A stretch of 21,281 nucleotides of DNA from JAJDGF01 sp031549325 (GTDB taxonomy: Bacteria > Bacillota > Clostridia > Christensenellales > Aristaeellaceae). Position numbers and translations under genes: made by a program. The stretch spans positions 1-21,281 of the forward strand of contig JAVBQA010000025.1 of assembly GCA_031549325.1 (NCBI GenBank). Direction: 5' to 3'. The notes under the pieces are model-generated. The model did no database searches, was not told the origin of the DNA, and saw only the letters and a list, made by a program, of their open reading frames with translations. Below, in pieces: positions 13,689 to 21,281 of this stretch (position 1 is its first letter; each line of letters starts with the position of its first letter).

Positions 13689-16184
13689 TTATTGGCGCCA
13701 GTTTCTCCCCGCGATTGCGATATTCAGCGCCCCGATGATCTCTTCGGCCGACTTCCCCCGGCACTCGATCGCGGCGGTGGCCCCGCCCGGCCAAGTCGCG
13801 CCCTTGAAATACTCCTGGAACAGCTGCTCATAGGCGAAGCTGGTGATCACCTTGTCCCCGCGCAGATACTGCTCGTCGGTGAGCTCGCTGCGCGCCTCGC
13901 TGGCGGGCATCCACAGCTTCTCAAACAGCTTCTTCGCGTCCACCACGCCCTGGCTGTACTCGATCAGCGTGTACCGCAGCGAGCCCGTGCGCCCGGAGAG
14001 CCCGTCGGTCAGCACCCAGTGGCGCTTGGCGCTTGGCGTCACAAACAGCCGGATCAGCGGGGGCGCGCTGCCAAAATCGCCGTTTTCCCCGGGTTCATAC
14101 TCGAAGCGGCCCAGGATGCCCTGGTGCGCCTCGGGCGAGTAGACCAACGCCTCCATGGCGGTGAGGCTGCGGGTGACGGCCTTGTCGCGCTTGCCGGTGA
14201 ACAGCACCAGCTCGGGCACGCCGTTCCAGTCCAGGTCACACAGCTCCAGGTGGCTCATGGCCGAAACCTGGGCCTCGTGCTCGCGGATGTAGGCGCGCAT
14301 GTGCTCCGCCCAGCGGGACGCCTCGGGCTTGCTCGCGTATTCCCCCATGGGTTCGAGCAGAAAGCGCCCGCCCGCGCCGGTCTCCGTGTAGTCCTGAACC
14401 GCGGCGGTCCCGTCCTCCCCCGCGCCAAAAGACACGGTGGGCCGTGCCGCCAGATAGAACGCGTAAGCCCCGCCGCCCAACCGCGTCAGCTTGAAGCGGC
14501 GCTCGGCCTCCGCGGCGTCTTCGGAAAGCAAAAGCGCCGTTCCGGTTTCGTCGCTTCGAACGCACAGATACCCCTGCGCGCTCAGCGGGCTGATCTCAAA
14601 GCCGTCGCCCGCGCGCCGGATCAAAAAGCGCTGGCTGGGCTCGTCCGCGTCTTTTTGCAGCTGGATCTTCTCTCCCGAGACGCCCAGCGCTTTGTCCGCG
14701 CCCTGGCGCAGCTTGTACACGCCGTCGCCGATGGGCGCGTCCATCAGGTAGTCGTCCTGTTTCACGCTGACGCTCACCAAAGCGCGCGCCCCGCCCAGCG
14801 CCGACGCGGTGACGGTGGCGCTGCCCGGGGCCAAGGCGATGATCCAGCCCGCCTCGTTGACGCTGGCCACGGCGCTGTTGCTGGAGCTGAAGCGGAGCTC
14901 TTTGTTGTTGGCGGACTCGGGCTGCACGCTGACGCCCAGCGCGTACCGCTCGCCGATGGACAGCTCGATCTTCTCATCGGACAAGCCCACCGCCGTCACC
15001 AGGTCGCCGTTTTTGACCTCCAGTCCGATGCTGCCCCGAACCTTCTCGTTGACCTGGCAGGTGATGCGCGCCTTGCCGCGCTTCATGGCGGTGACCAGGC
15101 CGGTCTTCTTGTCCACCTGAACCACCGCCGGATCGGAGCTGATAAACTCCACCCCGGCGCGGGAACCGCGCGGCGCGAACGAATAAAACAGCTGCATCTG
15201 CTCGCCCTTTTTGAGCGACTTGCTCTCGGCCCTGACGATGACCTTCTGTGTTCTCGGGCGCGGCACGGACACCTTGGCCCGCGCGGAGACGCCGCTGGGC
15301 AGCGTGGCGATCACGCTGGCCGTGCCATAGCCCACCGCGCGCACGCTGCCGCTCTTCTTGCCGACCTTCAGGATCTTGGGGTCGGAGCTTGAATACGCCA
15401 CCGCGCCCCGGATGGATGCGCCGTAACCGGGGGTGATTTGGAGCTTGCTCTTCACCTTGGCGTTGAGCTTGAGCCTTTTTTTCTCGGCGACCACCTTGAA
15501 CTTGGCCGGCTGGATGAACGCCTGGTAGCGCTCGAGCAGCTGGGTATAGGCCGAAAGAACCACCGCATCGTCCGGCTGGGTCTCCGCATCCCCGAGCGCC
15601 GCCTGGGGCGCGCGCCCGGTCAGCTTCACGTCGTTTTGGCGCGCGTCGAACTTGGCGTTGTAGGTTTCCTCGGACAAGCGCTGCCCCTCGACCATATACA
15701 CGCTGCTCTCGTAGGACGTGCGCTTGGTGAAGCGGTTGTGGAAATCCAGCCCGTCGTTCATCCACACCAGGTCGGTGTAGCGCGTCTGCCAGCGGCCGTT
15801 TGGACTTTCCAATCCGGTGGTCATCAGCGACCAGAAGTAGCCGCTCTTGTCCTTGAGCAGCGACAGCGTGGCGTTGTCCAGCTTGAACGCGCCGTTGATG
15901 GCGCTGCGGGTGATGGGCTCAACCCTGCCCGTTTTGGCCGAGCACGCCTCGATCCGTATCTCGCCGTCCTCTTTGTTCGGAACGCCGAACAGCAGCTCGG
16001 GCATGCCGTCGAAGTCGAGGTCAGCCAGCATGACAAAGCAGCGCAGTTTCGCCGCTTCCGCCACCAGATAGTCCTTGTACAGGTCCCGCCAGGGCAGCTC
16101 CGCAGCCGCAGCCGTGAACGCAAAGAAAGCCAGCGCCATCAGCGCCAGCAAGCCCGCTATGCAGCTTTTCACCGCACTTTTCAT
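13689..16184 (-). CDS. Secreted multi-domain protein with Big2-like repeats
   Basis: Exported protein of 831 residues: signal peptide 1-28 (cleavage near AAAA-ELPW), a module at about 30-230 with ADLDFDGMPELLFG (55-67), three bacterial Ig-like (Big2-type) domains at about 231-308, 313-391 and 396-475 (each with the 'SSDP/SSNSAVASV...G.ATVTA' signature), a ricin-like or beta-trefoil-like stretch at about 478-612 with repeating 'YLCVRSD' and 'YAFYLAARP' units, and a C-terminal module at about 620-800 with CDLDWNGVPELVLF (649-662). The DxDxDG/N-xPEL motifs look like calcium-binding loops. No LPXTG, SLH or choline-binding anchor is seen, so it is probably released or held non-covalently. The ATG at 16184 lies behind CAGGAGAA. 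A single-gene unit with its own promoter and tandem terminators; ligand and role unknown. Confidence 0.88.
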   Translation of the reverse strand: MKSAVKSCIAGLLALMALAFFAFTAAAAELPWRDLYKDYLVAEAAKLRCFVMLADLDFDGMPELLFGVPNKEDGEIRIEACSAKTGRVEPITRSAINGAFKLDNATLSLLKDKSGYFWSLMTTGLESPNGRWQTRYTDLVWMNDGLDFHNRFTKRTSYESSVYMVEGQRLSEETYNAKFDARQNDVKLTGRAPQAALGDAETQPDDAVVLSAYTQLLERYQAFIQPAKFKVVAEKKRLKLNAKVKSKLQITPGYGASIRGAVAYSSSDPKILKVGKKSGSVRAVGYGTASVIATLPSGVSARAKVSVPRPRTQKVIVRAESKSLKKGEQMQLFYSFAPRGSRAGVEFISSDPAVVQVDKKTGLVTAMKRGKARITCQVNEKVRGSIGLEVKNGDLVTAVGLSDEKIELSIGERYALGVSVQPESANNKELRFSSSNSAVASVNEAGWIIALAPGSATVTASALGGARALVSVSVKQDDYLMDAPIGDGVYKLRQGADKALGVSGEKIQLQKDADEPSQRFLIRRAGDGFEISPLSAQGYLCVRSDETGTALLLSEDAAEAERRFKLTRLGGGAYAFYLAARPTVSFGAGEDGTAAVQDYTETGAGGRFLLEPMGEYASKPEASRWAEHMRAYIREHEAQVSAMSHLELCDLDWNGVPELVLFTGKRDKAVTRSLTAMEALVYSPEAHQGILGRFEYEPGENGDFGSAPPLIRLFVTPSAKRHWVLTDGLSGRTGSLRYTLIEYSQGVVDAKKLFEKLWMPASEARSELTDEQYLRGDKVITSFAYEQLFQEYFKGATWPGGATAAIECRGKSAEEIIGALNIAIAGRNWRQ

Positions 16185-16217
16185 CGGTTCTCCTGAGTAA
16201 AGAGTTTTGTTTATACT

Positions 16218-16246
16218 ATAATACTACAGCCTGCCGGGGTTTTCAA
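16218..16246 (-). promoter_or_regulatory. Promoter of the Big2 protein gene
   Basis: On the minus strand, -35 TTGAAA (16241-16246), 17-bp spacer, -10 TATTAT (16218-16223). Each hexamer differs from consensus at one position. Confidence 0.75.
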
Positions 16247-16280
16247 CCGCTATGCCGGAAAATGGGAGAAGACGTCCTTT

Positions 16281-16439
16281 ATACCAATGAAAAAGAGTAA
16301 CGCCTCCAAAGCGGCGAGCGTTTTTTTCGCCCTGCAAGGAGCTGGAGTGCAGCGTAGCAGAGCTACGCTAAGCGGAGGGCGACGCCGCAGGGCGGAATAA
16401 AATCCGGCGCGACGAGGCGTTACGATTTTGAATTGGTAT
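16281..16439. repeat. MITE-like palindromic element, 159 bp
   Basis: This non-coding element fills most of the 309-base gap between the Big2 gene and the carboxyltransferase operon. Its ends form a 26-bp imperfect terminal inverted repeat (22 of 26 match): ATACCAAT (16281-16288) with ATTGGTAT (16432-16439), and GTAACGCCTC (16297-16306) with GAGGCGTTAC (16414-16423), symmetrically spaced by 8 bases. Nested inside are CGCCCTGC (16328-16335) with GCAGGGCG (16387-16394), and a central hairpin AGCGTAGC-AGA-GCTACGCT (16351-16369). No open frame of note is carried. A clear target-site duplication is not seen. Confidence 0.75.
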
Positions 16440-16447
16440 TGCACAAA

Positions 16448-16475
16448 GGGCCGCCCCGTTTTGACGGAGCGGCCC
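16448..16475 (-). terminator. Terminator of the carboxyltransferase operon
   Basis: Stem GGGCCGC-C-CCGT / ACGG-A-GCGGCCC (11 pairs, one mismatch) with a 4-nt loop, 18 bases after the last stop of the operon. Only a short TTTGT follows on the minus strand, so strength is uncertain. Confidence 0.6.
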
Positions 16476-16493
16476 ATGGATCGGTTCAAAAAA

Positions 16494-17891
16494 TCAGACC
16501 GGCAGCACCTTGTCCTTCTTGTCGAGCAGCGAGTTGTCGAGTTTGAGCGACTCGGCCTGGCGATACTCGAAGAATTTGGTCGCCACTTGGGGGAACAGCG
16601 CGTAGGACAGCACGTCCTCATCCTGCTGGATGTACTGCGCGGCCTCTTTGCGGTAGTTCTCCAGCTCGGGCTTGAGCAGGTCGGCCGGGCGGCAGGTGAT
16701 GACCTTGTCGCCGCCGATGACCAGCTTGCGGATCTCCTCGTTGACCTTGCCGGGCAGGCGGCCGTACTCGCCGCGCATCATGCCCTGGAACTCCTTGGAG
16801 CACAGCTTGTACCGCTCGCCGCCCAGCACGTTCATGACGGCCTGTGTGCCCACGATCTGGCTGGTCGGGGTGACCAGCGGCGGATAGCCCGAGTCCTCGC
16901 GGACGCGCGGAATCTCGGCCAGCACCTCGTAAAACTTGTTTTCGGCATTGGCCTGCTTGAGCTGGGAGATCAGGTTGCTGAGCATGCCGCCCGGCACCTG
17001 ATACAGCAGCGTGTTGGTGTCCACCGACAGCACCTTCGGATCCAGGAAGCCCTCTTTCTTGAGCTTCTCGGCCACGCCCCGGAAATGTACCGCGATCTCG
17101 GACAGCGCGACCAGATCCAGGCCCGTGTCGTACTCGGTGCCCTTGAGGGTGGCGACCAGCGGCTCGGTGGCGGGCTGCGCGGTGCCGTTGCCCATGGGCG
17201 ACAGCGCCGTGTCCACGATGTCCACGCCCGCCTCAATGGCCTTCAGGTAGGTCATGTCGCCGGTGCCGGTGGTGTTGTGGGTGTGCAGATGGATCGGCAG
17301 CTTGACCGCCTGCTTGAGCTTCTTCACCAGGCTATACGCCTGATAGGGCAAAAGCAGATTGGCCATGTCCTTGATGCAGATGTTGTCCGCGCCCATCTTC
17401 TCCAGCGTGATCGCCATCTCCACGAAGTAGTCCTCGTTGTGCACCGGGCTGATGGTGTAGCTCATGGCCGCTTCGCAGATGCCCCCGTGCTTCCTGACGG
17501 CCTTCATGGCGGTCTCCATGTTGCGCACGTCGTTCAGCGCGTCAAAGATGCGGATGACCTCGCAGCCGTTGCTGATGGTTTTCTTCACGAACTCTTCCAC
17601 CACGTCGTCGGCGTAGTGCTTGTAGCCCAGGATGTTCTGACCGCGCAGCAGCATCTGCAGCTTGGTCTTGGGCATGGCCTCCTTGAGCTTGCGCAGCCGC
17701 ACCCACGGGTCCTCGTTCAGAAAGCGCAGGCAGCTGTCGAACGTCGCGCCGCCCCAGGCTTCCAGCGAATAGTAACCGACTTTGTCCAGCTTCTCGCAGG
17801 CGGGCAGCATGTCTTCCAGGCGCATGCGGGTGGCGGCCTGGGACTGGTGCGCGTCGCGCAGAATGGTGTCGGTGATCATAACTTTGCCCAT
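16494..17891 (-). CDS. Biotin-dependent carboxyltransferase, 5S/OadA/PycB-like
   Basis: Carboxyltransferase moving CO2 between oxaloacetate/pyruvate and carboxybiotin. It belongs to the family of oxaloacetate decarboxylase alpha chain, pyruvate carboxylase B and transcarboxylase 5S. The 465-residue product has the N-terminal ITDTILRDAHQS motif with metal ligand Asp8, the metal-binding His pair in HLHTHNTTGTG (H203, H205), and Lys174 in CIKDMAN at the position of the carbamylated, metal-bridging lysine. It stops after the conserved PYC-OADA-like domain and has no biotin domain of its own; that is a separate gene 80 bases upstream. The ATG at 17891 is preceded by AAGGAGGT. It is the last gene of the four-gene operon. 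Confidence 0.93.
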   Translation of the reverse strand: MGKVMITDTILRDAHQSQAATRMRLEDMLPACEKLDKVGYYSLEAWGGATFDSCLRFLNEDPWVRLRKLKEAMPKTKLQMLLRGQNILGYKHYADDVVEEFVKKTISNGCEVIRIFDALNDVRNMETAMKAVRKHGGICEAAMSYTISPVHNEDYFVEMAITLEKMGADNICIKDMANLLLPYQAYSLVKKLKQAVKLPIHLHTHNTTGTGDMTYLKAIEAGVDIVDTALSPMGNGTAQPATEPLVATLKGTEYDTGLDLVALSEIAVHFRGVAEKLKKEGFLDPKVLSVDTNTLLYQVPGGMLSNLISQLKQANAENKFYEVLAEIPRVREDSGYPPLVTPTSQIVGTQAVMNVLGGERYKLCSKEFQGMMRGEYGRLPGKVNEEIRKLVIGGDKVITCRPADLLKPELENYRKEAAQYIQQDEDVLSYALFPQVATKFFEYRQAESLKLDNSLLDKKDKVLPV

Positions 17892-17946
17892 AACGAACTA
17901 CCTCCTTATGGATGATATCAACGGAACCGGCCGCCGCCAAACGGGT

Positions 17947-17969
17947 CTTGCACGGCGCCGGTGCGCAAG
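17947..17969 (-). other. Hairpin between biotin carrier and 5S-like gene
   Basis: CTTGCAC (17947-17953) pairs with GTGCGCAAG (17961-17969, two bases bulged) around GGCGCCG, directly after the biotin-carrier stop. No T-tract follows. Like the hairpins after the binding-protein genes, it could stabilise the upstream message. Confidence 0.4.
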
Positions 17970-17971
17970 CT

Positions 17972-18364
17972 CTAATTCAGCGCGACCAGGCCGTCGCCCG
18001 CGTTGACCGAGACGCCCTTTTGCACCATGACCGCGGCCACGACGCCGTCGCGCGGGGAGATGATCTCGTTCTCCATCTTCATGGCTTCCAGGATGCACAG
18101 CACCTGGCCCTTCTTCACGGCGTCGCCGGTGTTCACCTGCACCTTCAGGATGCTGCCGGGCATGGGGGCCTTGATGGTCTCGGCGCCGGCGGGCGCGGCG
18201 CTCACCTGGGGCTTGGCAGCGGGCGCGGGGGCCGCCTCCGGAACCGGGGCCGCGGCTACGGGCGCGGGGGCCGGCGCGGCATACTGGATGGGCGCGGAGG
18301 CGCCCAGCTCTTCCACTTCAACGACATAGGGCTGGCCATTGACAACAACCTGGAACTTACGCAT
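17972..18364 (-). CDS. Biotin carboxyl carrier protein (1.3S/MmdC-like)
   Basis: Carries the carboxyl group on biotin between the two carboxyltransferases. The 130-residue product has a short N-terminal beta region (MRKFQVVVNGQPYVVEVEEL), a flexible Ala/Pro-rich linker (about 22-60), and a C-terminal biotinyl domain with APMPGSI and the biotinylation site EAMKMEN, Lys96. The layout matches transcarboxylase 1.3S and decarboxylase gamma subunits. The ATG at 18364 follows AAAGGGGAT. It lies 46 bases after the OadG-like gene and 80 bases before the 5S-like gene. Confidence 0.95.
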   Translation of the reverse strand: MRKFQVVVNGQPYVVEVEELGASAPIQYAAPAPAPVAAAPVPEAAPAPAAKPQVSAAPAGAETIKAPMPGSILKVQVNTGDAVKKGQVLCILEAMKMENEIISPRDGVVAAVMVQKGVSVNAGDGLVALN

Positions 18365-18410
18365 GAGAGATATCCCCTTTCATTCTTGTGTCAGTCAATC
18401 GACGTATTGC

Positions 18411-18737
18411 TCAGAAATTGATGGATTCCCTTTTCCCGGCGTCGGACCAGGCGGAGCCCCGTCGCACCGAGCGCACGACCAGCTGCTTGCCGGAAGTTTG
18501 CTCGCACATCATCAGCGCGGCGGTGATGGCGGCGATCACCTGGGGATTCGGTCCCCAGCTGCCCGAAACCAACGCGGGCGCGGCAGCGGGCACGGCCTTG
18601 CCCTGCCCGGCCAGCTTGATCAGCCTGGACAGCATCACGATCGCCACGATGAGCAGCACGAGGGCCAGCGCGATGCCAAACATCAGCATCGGCGCGCCAA
18701 TGCCGGATTGAACAGGGACCACGGAACTCGTCTCCAT
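18411..18737 (-). CDS. Small membrane subunit, OadG/MmdD-like
   Basis: Single-span membrane protein of 108 residues. One hydrophobic segment at about 14-38 is followed by an Ala/Pro-containing stretch and a basic tail (VVRSVRRGSAWSD). OadG/MmdD subunits assemble the sodium-pumping decarboxylase on its membrane beta subunit. Identity rests on size, topology, the alternating VIAAITAAL motif and position between carboxyltransferase and biotin carrier, since the family is weakly conserved. The tail lacks an obvious His or Cys zinc motif. The ATG at 18737 follows GGTAGGGAA, 30 bases after the mmdA-like stop. No beta subunit gene is present here. Confidence 0.75.
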   Translation of the reverse strand: METSSVVPVQSGIGAPMLMFGIALALVLLIVAIVMLSRLIKLAGQGKAVPAAAPALVSGSWGPNPQVIAAITAALMMCEQTSGKQLVVRSVRRGSAWSDAGKRESINF

Positions 18738-18767
18738 TTGCGTTCCCTACCTTTCGCAAAAATGTGC

Positions 18768-20261
18768 TTACAGCGGCAGATTCCCGTGCTTCTTGGGCAG
18801 GCGCGCGTCGCGCTTTCCGGCGAGCATCTCGAGCGCCGCCGCCAGCATTTGCCGGGTTTCGGCAGGTTCGATCACGTCGTCCACGTAACCGAGCTTGGCG
18901 GCGTTGATGCCGTCGGCCTGGTTGTCCTGGTAATCCCGCTCGAGCTCGGCGCGCTTCTCCTGCGGATTGTCGATATTTTTAAGCTCGTTTTCCATCAGCA
19001 CCTGCACGGCGGCGGGCGCGTCTAGCGGGGCGATCACCGCGCCCGGCCACGCGTACACCACGTCGGCGCAGGGGCGGCTGGCCAGCGCCATGTACCCGGC
19101 GCCGATGGCCTTGCCGGTCACGACGGCGATGCGGGCGGTGGTGGCTTCGGACAGCGCCATGGTCAGCTGCGCGCCGGCGCGGGCCAGCTTGCCCTGCCCC
19201 TTCTCGCAGCGGATGGCCATGCCCACCGTGTCCACCAGCGACACCACCGGCACGTTGAAGCTGTCGCACAGCGCGACAAAGCGCGCCGCCTTGGCGCAGC
19301 CCCGGACGCTGAGGTTGCCCTCGTCCACGGCGGGGTTGGTGGCCACAAAGCCCACGGTGCGCCCGCCGATCGCGCCCAGCGCCACGACCGTCTCGGGCGC
19401 GTAAGCGGCGGACAGCTCCAGCACGGAGCCCGCGTCGGCCAAGCGCCCGACGATCTCTTTGATGTCGCCCACGTCCTCGATGGCGTTCAGCTCGGGAACG
19501 CTGCGGTTCACGTCGTCGGCCGCCGCAAAGTCCACCGGCGAATCCTCCAGATTGTTGCTGGGCAGCAGCATCACGGCCCTGCGGGCCAGCGCCACAGCCT
19601 CCTCATCGGTCTTGCAGGTGAGCTGCGCGATGCCGCTATGGGCCGAAGCCTCCGCGCCGCCCAGCTGCTCGGCGGTGACCTGTTTGCCGGTGTTCGCCGA
19701 CACGACCTGCGGGCCGTTCACGAACAGGCGGCCGCACCCGGCTTCGATCACGATGTCGTTCATGGCGCAGATCATGGCCGCGCTGGCGGCGCACTGGCCC
19801 AGCACCAGCGCCACCTGGGGCACCACACCGGACAGCGCCGCGGTCTTGGCGGCGATCTGGGCATACGCGTTGACGGCATTCACGCCCTCGAGCAGGCGCG
19901 CGCCCATGGAATCAAACATGGCAATCACCGGCGCGCCGGTCTTGGCGGCCAGATCCATCACTTTGAGCACCTTGCGGGCGTGCTCCGCGCCCACCGCGCC
20001 GCCGCCGGACACGTAGTCCTGGGCGTACACAAACACCGGGCGGCTATCCACCAGGCCGTAGCCGGTCACCACGCCGGACTCGGCGCTCTGCCCGGACAGC
20101 GCGTCCAGCTCCACGAAGCTCTGCGGGTCCAGCAGCAGGGCAATGCGCTCGCGAGCCGTGAGTTTATTCAGCTTCTTCTGCTCGGCCAGGCGTTCCGGGT
20201 CACCCTTGGTGATCGCGAGCTTGCGCTCGCGAATGAGGGGCAGGTTGCGTTCCACACTCAT
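18768..20261 (-). CDS. mmdA: Acyl-CoA carboxyltransferase, 12S/MmdA/PccB-like
   Basis: Transfers carboxyl between an acyl-CoA (methylmalonyl-CoA/propionyl-CoA most likely) and biotin, as in transcarboxylase 12S, methylmalonyl-CoA decarboxylase alpha and propionyl-CoA carboxylase beta. The 497-residue product has two crotonase-like halves. The N-terminal half has DALSGQSAESGVVTGYG and SGGGAVGAEH with an acyl-CoA oxyanion Gly pair; the C-terminal half has LVDTVGMAIR and GKAIGAGYMALASR. It ends KKHGNLPL, the typical C-terminus of the family (KHGNIPL). The start is the ATG at 20261 behind TTGGAGG; an in-frame ATG at 20279 lies before the ribosome site. Substrate is inferred. First gene of the operon. 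Confidence 0.92.
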   Translation of the reverse strand: MSVERNLPLIRERKLAITKGDPERLAEQKKLNKLTARERIALLLDPQSFVELDALSGQSAESGVVTGYGLVDSRPVFVYAQDYVSGGGAVGAEHARKVLKVMDLAAKTGAPVIAMFDSMGARLLEGVNAVNAYAQIAAKTAALSGVVPQVALVLGQCAASAAMICAMNDIVIEAGCGRLFVNGPQVVSANTGKQVTAEQLGGAEASAHSGIAQLTCKTDEEAVALARRAVMLLPSNNLEDSPVDFAAADDVNRSVPELNAIEDVGDIKEIVGRLADAGSVLELSAAYAPETVVALGAIGGRTVGFVATNPAVDEGNLSVRGCAKAARFVALCDSFNVPVVSLVDTVGMAIRCEKGQGKLARAGAQLTMALSEATTARIAVVTGKAIGAGYMALASRPCADVVYAWPGAVIAPLDAPAAVQVLMENELKNIDNPQEKRAELERDYQDNQADGINAAKLGYVDDVIEPAETRQMLAAALEMLAGKRDARLPKKHGNLPL

Positions 20262-20288
20262 GCAAAAACCTCCAAGCATTAGATTCTA

Positions 20289-20316
20289 TCTATATATAAA
20301 GCCCATATTGGTTCAA
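20289..20316 (-). promoter_or_regulatory. Probable promoter of the carboxyltransferase operon
   Basis: On the minus strand, TTGAAC (20311-20316), 16-bp spacer, TATAGA (20289-20294) within an AT-rich TATATATAG run. The exact -10 register is uncertain. Confidence 0.5.
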
Positions 20317-20381
20317 GTTCAGTCTTTCGACGCAATCAATCCTTTTCCTCCCCCGCGAAATGTGTAGTTTTGGTTTAGATT

Positions 20382-20410
20382 TTGAGACGACGCCCGGCGC
20401 GTGGTATAAT
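20382..20410 (+). promoter_or_regulatory. Promoter of rsmG
   Basis: TTGAGA (20382-20387), 17-bp spacer, TATAAT (20405-20410), then a 32-base leader to the ATG. It diverges from the carboxyltransferase operon promoter about 70 bases away. Confidence 0.8.
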
Positions 20411-20442
20411 TGTCTAAGATTAATCAATCGTGGTGGTGCAGC

Positions 20443-21159
20443 ATGTTCAAAACACAGATTCAGGCAAAATTCTCACAGGCGGGGATTCTTCTTTCCGAGG
20501 CGCAGGCGGAGGCGTTTGCGCGCTACCACGAAATGCTGGCCGAGGCCAACCAGCGAATGAATCTGACGCGCATCGCGCTGGACGATGTGGAGGAAACCAT
20601 CGACCGGCACTACCTCGATTCGGCGGCGCCGGTGGGGCTGGGGCTGGTTTCCGGCGCGGTTTCGCTGCTGGACGTGGGCAGCGGCGCGGGGCTGCCGGGC
20701 ATCCCGCTGAGCATTCTGCTGCCGAAGGCGCGGGTGACGCTGCTGGATTCGCTGCAGAAGCGGGTGGGCTTTCTCAACGAAGTCATCGCGGCGCTTCAGC
20801 TGAACGCGATTGCCGTCCACGCGCGGGCGGAGGACGCCGCGAAGGACATCGCATATCGCGAGCGGTTCGATGTCGTGACAGCGCGGGCGGTGGCGGCGCT
20901 GCCCCAGCTGCTGGAGCTGACGCTGCCGTTCGCGAAGGTGGGCGGCGCGGTTTTGGCGTACAAGGGGCCCTCGCTGGATGAGGAGCTGCTGGCGGCTCGC
21001 CGGGCGCTGCAGGTTCTGGGCGGCGGGGACGCGAGGGGGTATGCGGCGAAAATCCCGGGCAGGGATTGGGATCACCGGCTGGCGTGGGTGCGGAAAGTGA
21101 AGGGCACGCCGGGCGGCTATCCGAGGAAACCGGCGGAGATCGCCAAGAAGGTGCTATGA
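20443..21159 (+). CDS. rsmG: 16S rRNA (guanine527-N7)-methyltransferase RsmG
   Basis: Uses S-adenosylmethionine to methylate N7 of G527 in 16S rRNA, the site whose loss gives low-level streptomycin resistance. The 238-residue product has the N-terminal RsmG motif MNLTRI (39-44) and HYLDS (56-60), the SAM-binding loop LLDVGSGAGLPGIPL (75-89), LLDSLQKRVGFL and the TARAVAALPQL motif. It ends YPRKPAEIAKKVL, close to the usual 'YPRKPGIPSKKPL'-like end, so it is complete. The ATG at 20443 has only a weak GGTGGTG ribosome site; a TTG at 20410 would overlap the -10 and is rejected. It is alone here rather than in the common mnmG-rsmG-parA order. Confidence 0.95.
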   Translation: MFKTQIQAKFSQAGILLSEAQAEAFARYHEMLAEANQRMNLTRIALDDVEETIDRHYLDSAAPVGLGLVSGAVSLLDVGSGAGLPGIPLSILLPKARVTLLDSLQKRVGFLNEVIAALQLNAIAVHARAEDAAKDIAYRERFDVVTARAVAALPQLLELTLPFAKVGGAVLAYKGPSLDEELLAARRALQVLGGGDARGYAAKIPGRDWDHRLAWVRKVKGTPGGYPRKPAEIAKKVL

Positions 21160-21193
21160 CGGTTGCTTGGCGAGGAACGAGCGCCATCCAAGC

Positions 21194-21281
<88 letters not shown>

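Overview
The window looks like one complete metagenomic-style contig from a high-GC (about 60%) anaerobic member of the Clostridia. The reasons are strong AGGAGG ribosome binding sites, consensus sigma-A promoters, short tandem-overlapping operons, Big2-type surface proteins and a biotin-dependent carboxyltransferase operon. A Christensenellales-like lineage is a guess from overall protein style only. The last ~90 bases are a G/C homopolymer tract that looks like a contig-end artefact.

Layout. 164-3985 (minus): an iron(III)/thiamine-type ABC importer (binding protein, ATPase, double permease). 4145-6478 (minus): a polar amino acid ABC importer (binding protein, permease, ATPase) behind a strong promoter that overlaps a palindrome. 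6614-7270 (minus): a lone, extremely cysteine-rich repetitive protein (39 Cys in 218 residues). 7535-9457 (minus): an ABC-F ribosome-associated ATPase, divergent from a short-chain dehydrogenase/reductase (9573-10277, plus); their promoters overlap. 10342-13460 (minus): a CUT1 carbohydrate importer (binding protein and two permeases, no ATPase). 13689-16184 (minus): a secreted protein with three Big2-like domains between two 'DxDxDG' repeat modules. 16281-16439: a 159-bp MITE-like palindromic repeat. 16494-20261 (minus): a four-gene operon for a transcarboxylase or biotin-dependent decarboxylase (12S-like carboxyltransferase, OadG/MmdD-like membrane protein, biotin carrier, 5S/OadA-like carboxyltransferase) with no beta (sodium-pump) subunit. 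20443-21159 (plus): rsmG.

How the parts work together. Three importers feed a fermentative cell. The carboxyltransferase operon probably moves CO2 between oxaloacetate/pyruvate and a methylmalonyl-CoA/propionyl-CoA type pair. Each of the three binding-protein genes is first in its operon and is followed directly by a strong intercistronic hairpin without a T-tract, a recurring architecture likely to raise binding-protein mRNA over permease mRNA. None of the three binding proteins has a lipobox, which is unusual for a typical monoderm Firmicute. The least explained items are the Cys-rich protein, the MITE-like element, and the soluble-looking transcarboxylase set that keeps an orphan membrane subunit.
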